Shown: positions 55,872 through 64,000 of the stretch, in pieces | Layout of the letters: each line of letters opens with the position of its first letter | How positions within the stretch are numbered: position 1 is the first letter of the stretch | Assembly (NCBI GenBank): GCA_030512335.1 | Contig: JAULSU010000002.1 | Coordinates: forward strand, 6,014,001 to 6,078,000 | From: Immersiella caudata | Lineage: Eukaryota > Ascomycota > Sordariomycetes > Sordariales > Lasiosphaeriaceae | DNA length: 64,000 nucleotides | Direction of reading: 5' to 3' | Program-made: the position numbers and the translations under genes | Notes under the pieces: generated by a model | The model's database searches: none | Seen by the model: the letters and a program-made list of their open reading frames with translations, nothing else | What the model was told of the DNA's origin: nothing

Positions 55872-56610
55872 CACACACGGGGAGAGAAACGGGAAAGTCG
55901 TGGCTCGTTGGGCATGGGTATCGTGTAACCGCGTCTGCGAGGAGTAGGAAAGAATTGGAGACGCCCGCTCGGTCGAAACAAGGCGCGCGCCAGCAGTCGT
56001 TTAACTCCTTGGAAACCGGCAGCGTGGGGCCAGGCAGAAACCCCCCTGCCAAACGGCCGAGCAGGGCTCCGACACCCCTGTCCGGGCTTAAGCGAGTGCG
56101 ATTGAGCCAATCACAGCGCATGCAGCCTCTGATGCGTGGCGGAATAGTGTAACCAGGCTCGGGGCAAGGATGATGCGAACTGGCCAATCCAACTGCAGAC
56201 TTTGTGCCGTTTGGGGATAGTGTATCATAACTCTTCATGCTGCGGATCAGAGAGTATGTGGGCACTGACGACGACAGTTTATGGGCTAGGAATTTTGAGG
56301 CTTCTATGTCTATGGATCCGGCCCTCCTGTCTGACTGTTCAATGTCGTGGTCTTCCCCAGCTGGTCCGAAACTTTCTCCTCCATCCAAAGCCGGTCCGAG
56401 GACGGCTACTTCTCCGTTCCAAGTAGCTTCAATATCGCGTTGTAGTTTTCCCATCTCCACCAGGTTCAGCTGAGAGTCAACAATGGGTAGCACGACGAGC
56501 CAATGTCCGTGTAGGTTCTCACCGGACACTTCATAATATTTCCCCCCCCCCCCCCCCCATATCCGACCCGCGACGCTAACCCCCTCGCCTCAGCTCTAGA
56601 CGACCCGGAC
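55872..56610. other. Intergenic between divergent regulator and RTA1 genes
   Basis: Holds both promoters. C17 homopolymer at 56542-56558. A 227-codon minus-strand open frame spans 55846-56529 but overlaps exon 1 of the regulator and lacks family features. A short first exon of the RTA1 gene may lie here, since CTCAG precedes its ATG by 20 bp. Confidence 0.4.
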
Positions 56611-57647
56611 ATGCAATGGGCGTACTGCCCCTCCCTCCCTGCCGCCGCCGCCCTCACGTCCCTCTTCGGCGCCTTGCTACTCGCCCATCTCCTTCAAGCC
56701 CTCCTCTACCGTAAGCCCTTTTGCTGGGTCGTCTGCATGGCCTCCGCCTGGGAAACTGCCGGCTTCGCATTCCGTCTTCTGGGGGCGCGCGATCCCCGGC
56801 GGCAGTTCTTCGCCGTTGGCTCCAACCTGCTGATCATCCTGGCGCCGCTGTGGGTGAATGCGTTTGTCTACATGCTCGCCGGCCGGATGATTTACTACTG
56901 GCTGCCCAGCAAATCCGTCGGGCGGCTCAGAGCGCGCACCATGACATCGTGGTTCGTGTGGTTGGACATTGTAATCTTCTTCGTGCAGGCGACCGGCGGG
57001 AGTTTGCTGGAGAACGAGGACCCCACGCAGGCGAGACTAGGATTGCATATTTGTGAGTGCCTCTTGCATGCTGCAAAACCGGAGGGGGGGGGGGGGGGGA
57101 GACGGTTTGGTCAATAGTGTAATATTGGTTTCTGATTATGGCTTCGCAGATATGGGCGGCATCGGCCTCCAGCAGCTCTTCGTCTGTCTGTTCGTCCTTG
57201 TCCTTGTCAAGTTCCACGCCGACGTCCGCCGGACCGGGCACCAGCGAACCACATCCTGGCGGCGCCAGCTGTTCTCGCTCTACTTTGTCCTTGCTTTCAT
57301 TACTGTGAGCCCCCTTTCCTCCCGCAAAAACCCCATTCCCCTTCACTTTTCTCTCCAGAGATCAGCTAATTGACAGCAATAAAAAGGTTCGCATCGTCTT
57401 CCGCCTCGTCGAGTTCTCGTCCGGCTTCGATGGGCCCATCCCCAATAATGAGGTCTTCTTCTACACCCTCGAAGCGACGCCTATGGTTCTAGCCATCGGA
57501 ACCTTCGCCGTCTTCCATCCGGGCCGCACATTAGTGGGCCCCGAGAGCGAGTTCAGCAAGTTGGTTGTCCAGAAGGGCAGGCGGAGGTGGTGGTGCTGTG
57601 GCCGGCGCGCGCGGACAAAGCTCGATCTGGACATCGAGATGCGGTGA
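56611..57647 (+). CDS. RTA1-like lipid-translocating exporter family protein
   Basis: Exons 56611-57052, 57150-57304 and 57387-57647 join in phase to 285 aa. Seven hydrophobic helices with the family landmarks CPSLPAAAALTSLFGALLLA, HLLQALLYRKPFCWVVCMAS, WETAGFAFRLLG, LGLHIYMGGIGLQQLFV and VRIVFRLVEFSSGFDGP. RTA1-family proteins are membrane proteins linked to tolerance of 7-aminocholesterol and to sphingoid-base movement. The tail is Arg/Lys-rich. Intron 1 holds a G16 run. The frame is open upstream of the ATG (LDDPD), and an acceptor-like CTCAG precedes it, so a small 5' exon may be missing. Confidence 0.85.
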
Positions 57648-58079
57648 CCACGGTTATTCTGGTTGGCTGCTGCTACTCTTTCAGAAACCGCAAGTTTGAC
57701 CACGAATCTTTTTAGTTCCTAAATAATCTTCTAAACCTTAGCGAACTAATTTAGCGCGACCCCATTGAAAGGTCTCCGAGGTCACTTTTAGAAACACGTT
57801 TAGAAGAAATAGTCGCGCCCTTAGTTCCCTGGCTATGATCATAGCCAAGATCCACTTTGCTTACACCGACTCCTCTCATAGCGGGGGTAAATGAAACTAA
57901 CTTTCCTGGTAATATTACTGTCTGAAGTGGCTGTGATGAGCGGTTTGTTTTTTCTGTCTTTGTAATACCTGGTAGTCAGGGATTATACCCAGGGATAGGG
58001 TGCAAACGGACGTATCGCAGGGTGTGAATACATTCTCATTACGAAACAAGACGCCTGTACTAAAGGCCTCACATCTTCT
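57648..58079. other. Intergenic
   Basis: No gene seen. It contains the 3' flank of the RTA1 gene and the 3' flank of the decayed amidase (-). Confidence 0.4.
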
Positions 58080-59995
58080 TCATCGCATAGCCCTGTGTAA
58101 AGTGGCCAGTGCCCTCTGGCTCTTGGTAGTGGTGGTAGACGCTGCGCACATTGTGGCCGATAGCGAAAGCTTCGCGGCCTTTTTGACCTCGGTGGGCCAA
58201 TTGGCGTTCCTGAGGGCACCCTTGACCAAGTTGACAAGGAGAAGGTCGCTAGCCTGTGCAACCATAAGTGTGCTCACAATAGGTAAGTACTCCTTCCTTC
58301 CGCTGATGCGTGACTCGAACGGTTTTTTTCCCAACTACGACAGATTTCGGTGTTATGTCACAAGTGAGAGGCATGCCCGTTGTTTTCTTCCAGGCTTGTC
58401 ATTTATGTTGTGATGCCCCTTCTTTTTTTTCTTGTTTTTTCTTCTTTCACTTTCCTCTTTCTTCTTTTCTTCTCTTTCCCTCTTCTCTGTTTTCTCTCCT
58501 TTTTCTTTCTTTCTTCCCTAAACACAGTGTCTTGGTGTTTGTGTTTTCGATACATAGCATTTATTCATGGCTTGCACCCATGAAGCAGCCATGAAGTCAT
58601 AGTCCAAAGAAAGCGGGAGATGTGTGCAGTGCTGGATGGGTAGTAAACTTACTGGGAACAACCAGCGTTGGCAACTGAAGCACCGGCGGGAGGTAGTAGA
58701 CTGAGAAAGAGCCGACGATGCTAGGGAGCCTGTTGCGTCGAGTTAGAAAGACTTTGCAACCGAGCTACATCGACATTACTTACTTGTTCGCGTCGTAACG
58801 ATAATTGGGAGTCGTAGAATCGAATGGCACAACCGTCACCGCATCAGTCACGGTGTCCTTGTCCGGTCCCATGATCTTCTTCTCGAAGCAAGATCGAAAA
58901 ATCTTCATCTCTTCTACACCTTGATCGCGTTGATCTTTGGTGAACGGAACAGCGATGCTCCTTGAAGAACGTCAGCTCAGCACAACCTATAGTGCATCGA
59001 GTCTTTACTTGCCATAGTTTCCTCATGTACGGTCCCACGTATGCCGGCTTCCCAAACATCTTTCTAGAGTCGTCGAAGGTGTGGTATGTGTCGTAATACA
59101 TCGGCCACACAGCGCTCTATCCACGTCAGTGTGCTGGTGGCGCGCTTGAAGTTCCGCAGTTGGTATGTCTCACCATTTCGAGGTACTCCAGCAGCGGTTT
59201 TCCTCCGGTCTCTGCAGGGGGATTGGACGCCCATGTGTCAATGATGCTGATTGGTGTTCATTTGACGCCAAGGAAGTCCTCGAGTATGATGATGTATGCC
59301 TCGCTCATGACCTCTTGCTCAGCGTCCGGCTGTGGAAAGAAGTCCAGGGGACATAGAAAACGTTTGAGAAACTTTAAATGTCAAACACGAAGACACAAGA
59401 TGTTTAGCGTCCTCAGACTTCGGTGCAGCGTTCCAACAGTATCGAACTCGCCTTCAACAGGGTTAGAATTTCACGAAAACAGGGGCGAGCGAACGGCTAG
59501 GTATGCACACTTTCAGCTTGGCATGATGCCTAGCCTAGAGGCAATTCCGCAAGAGGTCCTGAGGCCAAAAAAACCGTTGAAGGCGGCGGGGAGACGAACG
59601 CTTCCAGATGCTGCGAGACTTAAGCAAAATAGTCATGATAAGGTATAGAGGTACACACTGTCGGTCCCGATCGAATGGTCGGGCCAAGGATACCCAGCAA
59701 GAGATGCGCTAGCGTTAGTCTGGTATGCATCGCCCCTTGGGTCGAAGGGACAGTGGTAGTCAACCCACTGGTCGGTGGGCTCTTCTGCTGAAGCGAAAGC
59801 AGACATCTCCGTCTTTCCAACGATGACGGCACCCAGTTGCGTGAGCTTCGTGACGAAGTCGGCGGATGACGTACACGGTGGATACACCTTATTGTACGCT
59901 CGGTTCATCCTTATGGTCCAGATTCCCTTCAGGTCGTAGTTGTTGGTGAATGGCCAATCAGCAAGACACATCTCAATGCGCCGGGACACGTTCAC
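58080..59995 (-). pseudogene. Decayed amidase-signature enzyme gene
   Basis: Minus-strand segments match a fungal amidase family in order: YDLKGIWTIRMNRAYNKVYPP, FVTKLTQLGAVIVGKTEMSA (catalytic Lys in VGKT), TDQWVDYHCPFDPRGDAYQT, SGSVRLPAAFNGFFGLRTSC, VEGEFDTVGTLHRSL, EAYIIILEDFLGVK, MYYDTYHTFDDSRKMFGKPA, VAVPFDST-type NYRYDANK (58790-58960), YYLPPVLQLPTLVVPS and, at 58334-58180, SRISGRKEYLPIVSTLM and NLVKGALRNANWPTEV. The Ser/Gly signature after DAYQT is shortened, several stops and frame changes occur, and a pyrimidine tract sits between the last two segments. The N-terminal exon is missing. Confidence 0.6.
58416..58519. repeat. Polypyrimidine tract
   Basis: About 100 bp that are almost entirely T and C on the + strand, lying between the last two conserved segments of the decayed amidase. 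Confidence 0.8.
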
Positions 59996-60010
59996 CGCGA
60001 TGGAGATGCG

Positions 60011-60660
60011 ACGTCACCATTTGAAACATTGAAGATGCTCGAGGGGATCCAAGCCTACCCACAGCGTACTTCTGATCTTGTTGTCACAGCCACGGGGAAA
60101 GAACGCGGCGTGCATACGTACATTATGGTCTCGGCGACAGATTACGGGCTGGGAAGTGGGTGGTTTAATAAGTTATTGCTGCAAGTGCTGTTGCTGATGA
60201 AGGTTGCGATGAAGAGGAAGAAGGCGTTTCATGTAGGGACTGGCGAGGGTGTGTGGAATCACTTGCACGTGGGGGGTTTGGCGGTGTTTTTTGAGATTTT
60301 GCTGGGGAAGATTTTGGGAGGGGAGGAGATATACCAGGGGGACAGGGGGGTTTACTTCGTGACGGGGGGAACGCACTCCTGGAAGGGGTCGAGTGAGGCG
60401 ATTGGGAAGGCGGGGGCATGCGTTGGATGTGTTGGATGGGCAGGAGGCGGAGGGGATGTCGGCTGAGGAGTTTGGAAAGGGGTGGATTGGAGGGGATGCG
60501 CAGATGGCGGAGTTGGCGTTTGCGTCGAATTCAGTGTGTTGGGGGGTTGGCGAAGAAGTGGGGGTGGGCGCCGACGAGGACGAATGAGGATGTTTGGGCG
60601 AGCGTGAAGAAGGAGTTTGCTGCCGTTGTTGAGCGGGAGAAGGCAAAGGCAAAGTGGTCG
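60011..60660 (+). pseudogene. 5'-truncated NAD-dependent epimerase/dehydratase
   Basis: The + strand reads YPQRTSDLVVTATGKERGVH, YIMVSATDYGLGSGWFNK, GTGEGVWNHLHVGGLAVFFE and GDRGVYFVTGGTHSWKGSSE, matching the C-terminal half of fungal extended-SDR (epimerase-type) proteins. A shift at a G5 run (about 60411) is needed for GHALDVLDGQEAEGMSAEEF, another at a G6 run (about 60541) for LAKKWGWAPTRTNEDVWASV. The N-terminal Rossmann GxxGxxG part and the catalytic Tyr-x-x-x-Lys are absent: the fragment starts where the amidase relic ends. Confidence 0.6.
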
Positions 60661-61284
60661 CTCTCTGTGCTTCCCTTTGATGGAAGCTCGGTAGAACAAA
60701 ATGAAGTTGTTCGGATGTCTGACCTCCATCTTCCCAACCGGCAGTTGCCGCATCCCCGCAGTGCATCTCGATCCTTTCTCGCCTGAGATCACGATTAGCG
60801 AGCGGTAATACCGACAAAAGAGCCACTCACCAAAAGCCTCATCTGCTTTCATCCTCCGTAGAGACAGCTCCCATCATACCTCACCTCCTAATACACCGAC
60901 GACATAGACAACCACACCCCAGGTTTAGACCCGGCTAAACGGCACAACTGGGTAAGGGTTTGCTACTCGTCCGCTTGAATGCTCCGCGCAAAGCCAAGCC
61001 CTGCCCTTCAGCCAGTGGGGCATACAGGCTGAACATCAGCCGTCAGGCCCACTGCGCGGGTAAGGCGTACAAGCGCGGCAAGTGCCTTCTCAACCCTTCC
61101 CGCGGCGCCCCTCATATCCCGAGAATACGGAACTGCCCATCTCGGCGCATGATGACGACGCTCCCTGCCGCTGTCGACCCCGCAGATCGGAGAATACAAG
61201 AGGGGCCAGGGGGACTGTCTGAAGCTTGTGTCAGTGGGGTGCTGCATTGTCGAAGCAAGCAAGTTGGAAAACTCAGCCGTCACC
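60661..61284. other. Intergenic, upstream of the surface-protein gene
   Basis: No gene seen. The ~100 bp before 61285 form the leader of the surface-protein gene, with a good start context (CACCATGG). Confidence 0.4.
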
Positions 61285-62098
61285 ATGGTCCACGCCTCGT
61301 TCATCTTCCTCGCTGCGCTCGCGCCCTTGGCCCTCGCCGACTCCCCCGAGGCCGGCTGGGGTCCCGGCGGCGGCGGTCACGGTCCTCCGAGAGGACCAGG
61401 TGGCCCTCCCCCCTGGGCGCCTGGACGGCCTGGTGGCCCATGGCAAACCGCCGCTCCCAACCAGGCGCCCCAGGACCTGGGATGTACCGCCCGTCCGGCC
61501 TGCGACTCGGCCAGCGCCGCCGCCCGTAGCTGCGAGGGCCGCGCTGCTGCAACCGGTGGCGCCGTGTACAACGATTGCTTGTGCCAAGCTGGCCCGTCCG
61601 CCGCTATTCGGGATTGTTACGTTGGGTGCTTCGGCTCTGGAGGCCCACAGTGGCTTGCTCAATGCGTTGCTGCTACCGCGCCCGCTGTTAGTATTTTCCA
61701 ACTCTATGTTGACAGTCCCAAGAAGAGAACAGCAAGAAGAAAAAGAAGAACTAACCGGTGACACCCAGACCACCCGCGCCACCGCGAGCGGAACCGGCTC
61801 GGTCTCTCGCACCGGCACCGGCACCGGCGGCGGAGGCCCCGCCTCTACCACCCGCCCCTCTGGCTCCGGCCCTGCGCCCACTGGCACGGGAGCCTCAGGT
61901 ACCAGAACAGGCGGTCCAGGCCCCTCAGGTAACGGCACCGTGCCCAGCAGAACCTCAGGTCTCGGCGGCTCGGGCGGCCCGTCTTTGCCTCCGACTGCTA
62001 CCCCTGTTCGCAGTGGGGCGTCCTCTCAGATCATCGGCGGGATTGTTACTTCGGTTGTTGGGTTCGTTCTGGCGGCGCAGCTTGCTTTGATGTGGTAG
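61285..62098 (+). CDS. GPI-type Cys-rich cell-surface protein
   Basis: Exons 61285-61686 and 61769-62098, with an 82-nt intron carrying a CTAACC branch site, encode 243 aa. Signal peptide MVHASFIFLAALAPLALA; a Gly/Pro-rich stretch; then a compact Cys domain (GCTARPACDSASAAARSC, NDCLCQ, RDCYVGCFGSGG, WLAQC; about residues 65-130) of the kind found in small fungal surface proteins. A long Thr/Ser/Gly linker, probably O-glycosylated, follows, and a C-terminal hydrophobic segment (IIGGIVTSVVGFVLAAQLAL) fits GPI anchoring. It does not match the eight-Cys CFEM pattern. It should sit in the plasma membrane or cell wall. Confidence 0.8.
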
Positions 62099-62545
62099 AG
62101 AGGAGGGAAATCGAGCTCGGTTGCGGGCGAGGCGCTGCGGCGCTGCGGCGCGCGGTGGGATCGGTTCGACTCGGTTTGGGCGCGGCTTGGTTGATGCGCG
62201 GTTGCTAGCTAGCTAATTCGAACGTGTTTACGGAGAGATGGGATTTGATTGTGCGTGCTCTGGCTCCCATCGTCGTCTTACGGTTGTGTTGCTTCTGGGA
62301 GCTGAGCCCTAGCAGCGTGGCAAAACGTCGGAATCTCGGTGTGGGCACTGCTCTGTTGACGCTTGTGGAAGGCGCGAGGAAGGACACCTGCAGCGGTTGC
62401 CCGGGTCTTTGCGCACTCGACCAACACTGGACTCTGCTCCCTTCTGGAGAGTGAAATGGGCCGTGAAGTATTGCTCTGCGGCGTAATTGATGATGCATTG
62501 CCGAGATCTAAGCTAAGGGTGCTCATTCCATGAGTTACTTATTTA
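62099..62545. other. Intergenic
   Basis: No gene seen; 3' flanks of two convergent genes. Confidence 0.4.
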
Positions 62546-63763
62546 CTAAGCCTCCTCGTCTTCTGATCCCTCCCCTGCTGCCTCGTCGTCTCCCAATGCC
62601 TCCTGTGGCTCCTCGTCTTCCGATCCCTTCTGTGCTGACGCGAATTCCCCAGCCCCTTCAGCTACTTCCTCCTCCCAAAGATCCCAAAGCTCATCCAACT
62701 TTTCCCAATCCTCCTCCTCGAATTCGTAAGTCATCGACTCGGGTACTTCAGCTGCAGGCTGACCTGCTAACTTCTTTCTCACGAACTTCCGACCGAGCTG
62801 CATAGCTAGGATCTTAAACAGGAAATTCCTGAACTCTTGGTAGCATCCCTCCTTTTTCTTGTCGATCAAGGGTGGGTCCCATCTGGTGCAACCAGTAAAC
62901 ATGGCGATACGCGGTCGGATCCTCAGAAGCACCTCTTGGATTATCTCCATGTCTCGGGGGTGGCAGGTGTACAGAACCCCTCCTAGCCATTCCATTGGCC
63001 TATCCCCCACCTCCCTCTCTTTCTGCTGTTGATCCCAAATCCCTTTGAACAACTCGTACCATTGTTTGGACTCGTCTGTCTTGACAGCGCCCAGACTGCC
63101 CCATGCGGCTTCGCAGAACGCCCAGATGCCTTTTTGGTCGTCCAGTTGGCCATCCAGTTGCTCGGTAGATCCGTTCTTGAACTGGGCCTTCAGCGCTTCG
63201 AGGAACGGGTCGCCGGTCTTGTTTTCGAAAGTCCAGTCTTGTGTGTGGTTGGCCCGAGCTTTGCATGCGAACTGCAGCGTCATGACGAGATTCGATGGCT
63301 GTCTCTTCCACGCGTCGAAAAGGAGAAGGGATTTGAACTTTGCGCACGGTATCACGCTCCACAGTGGCAACTCGATGACTGGGTTCTTGATCGTTGGCTC
63401 TTTTGCACTACTTTTCTTCGGGGCGTATCTTAAGGAGGCGGAGACGCCGAGAATTTCCGTCACGGCGCATTGTGAGTGTCTTGCGCAGGTTCTCAACAGT
63501 GCCACATGCTCTCCCAGTAACTCGTCTGACGCATTCTCGATATCCTCGTTACGCTTCGCGATCTCCAAAAGGGTGTCATTGGCAATTGGCGGAAGCCTCG
63601 GGTCCCACTTGTACATGGCTTCGAACTGGTCTTCGGGGACTCGGGGGGAGGTGGCTTTCGGCGGTGGAGATGGAGGCCTCGGCGGCGTGGGGGCCTTGCC
63701 TGAGGATCGGGTGCGCTTGTGGCTGGGCGGAGTTGCGCTCGGCGCGCTACGCTTGGAGCTCAT
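62546..63763 (-). CDS. Uncharacterised protein, 405 aa, with basic N terminus and acidic C terminus
   Basis: A single exon. The N terminus is Ser/Pro/Lys/Arg-rich (KRSAPSATPPSHKRTRSSGK), which looks like a nuclear-localisation signal in a disordered arm. A helical central part (about 45-350) includes WSVIPCAKFKSLLLFDAWKR and KGIWAFCEAAWGSLGAVK plus a WEKLDELWDLWEEE segment. The tail is Glu/Asp-rich (GSEDEEPQEALGDDEA). No enzyme motif or membrane segment was seen, and the family is not recognised. Regular codon use and an uninterrupted frame support a real gene. Confidence 0.75.
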   Translation of the reverse strand: MSSKRSAPSATPPSHKRTRSSGKAPTPPRPPSPPPKATSPRVPEDQFEAMYKWDPRLPPIANDTLLEIAKRNEDIENASDELLGEHVALLRTCARHSQCAVTEILGVSASLRYAPKKSSAKEPTIKNPVIELPLWSVIPCAKFKSLLLFDAWKRQPSNLVMTLQFACKARANHTQDWTFENKTGDPFLEALKAQFKNGSTEQLDGQLDDQKGIWAFCEAAWGSLGAVKTDESKQWYELFKGIWDQQQKEREVGDRPMEWLGGVLYTCHPRDMEIIQEVLLRIRPRIAMFTGCTRWDPPLIDKKKEGCYQEFRNFLFKILAMQLGRKFVRKKLAGQPAAEVPESMTYEFEEEDWEKLDELWDLWEEEVAEGAGEFASAQKGSEDEEPQEALGDDEAAGEGSEDEEA

Positions 63764-64000
63764 ATTCGTTGGCGATGGGCGGCAGTTCTGCTAGAAAGAT
63801 TCCCTTGGAGGATGCGGAACGGTGTCTAGTGACAGTCTTCCAGGCGTTGCATCCGGCAACAGTACGGCGATCATCAACCGGAGAAGACGTCCGGCTTGTT
63901 GGGAAGGCATGATGCGCTTTGGGGGAGGCCTCTGCGTCATCAAGGTAGGCCATCTGCTGTTCTGAGGAAGGCGTGTTACGTTTTTGAGGAAGGTATAAGG

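Noticed and set aside
55846..56529. 227-codon minus-strand open frame
   Set aside because: It overlaps exon 1 of the Zn2Cys6 regulator and its promoter, shows no family motif, and is probably a chance frame in GC-rich DNA.
58000..58413. 137-codon plus-strand ORF
   Set aside because: It is the antisense of the amidase C-terminal exon, whose minus-strand reading matches the family.
60173..60826. 217-codon minus-strand Pro/Ser/His-rich ORF
   Set aside because: Shadow of the epimerase relic on the plus strand.

Overview
This window is nuclear DNA from a filamentous ascomycete (Pezizomycotina; the gene families suggest a Sordariomycete, but this is inference). The basis is short introns of about 50-130 nt with GT..AG borders and CTAAC/CTGAC-type branch sites, and fungus-specific families: Zn2Cys6 regulator, RTA1, PTH11/rhodopsin-like proteins, NACHT and ankyrin NLR-like proteins, DUF7025-AAA proteins and HET-like debris. 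Several pseudogenes carry stops that fit CpA-to-TpA (RIP-type) change. No tRNA, rRNA, CRISPR or prokaryotic feature could be supported.

Layout. 0.3-10.1 kb: a giant ankyrin membrane protein (-) diverges from a six-exon DUF7025-AAA ATPase (+). 10.1-12.8 kb: debris, including one copy of a 234-236 bp TG..CA element and a HET-like relic. 12.8-15.9 kb: an intact NACHT protein. 17.3-20.6 kb: three decayed genes (histidine phosphatase, 2EXR-like, F-box-like). 21.9-24.2 kb: a large membrane protein. 24.9-25.1 kb: a small Gly-rich protein. 26.3-34.8 kb: a P-loop-less STAND-like protein (-), a second DUF7025-AAA protein (+) and a full-length eEF2-like protein (-) whose GTPase motifs are all replaced. 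35.0-39.5 kb: a secreted GmrSD-type nuclease, a CE1-type esterase and a rhodopsin-like membrane protein. 40-44.6 kb: microsatellites, two pseudogenes with stops, and three more copies of the TG..CA element. 44.8-48.6 kb: a hydrolase-NACHT-ankyrin NLR-like gene with six near-identical 99-bp repeats. 49-51.2 kb: a NACHT relic and a decayed trypsin-like gene. 52-57.6 kb: a second rhodopsin-like protein, a Zn2Cys6 regulator and an RTA1 protein. 58-60.7 kb: decayed amidase and epimerase. 61.3-63.8 kb: a GPI-type Cys-rich surface protein and an uncharacterised nuclear-looking protein.

The genes do not form one metabolic cluster. The recurring theme is nonself-recognition-type architecture (NACHT, ankyrin, AAA and HET relics) mixed with repeats and pseudogenes, typical of a fast-evolving accessory region. 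The most unusual gene is the eEF2 paralogue at 32064-34816: four clean exons, about the length of eEF2, with the diphthamide-position His kept but the P-loop, DxPGH and NKxD motifs all lost.

Exon coordinates were worked out by hand from splice sites, reading phase and remembered family patterns. No alignment or database search was run.
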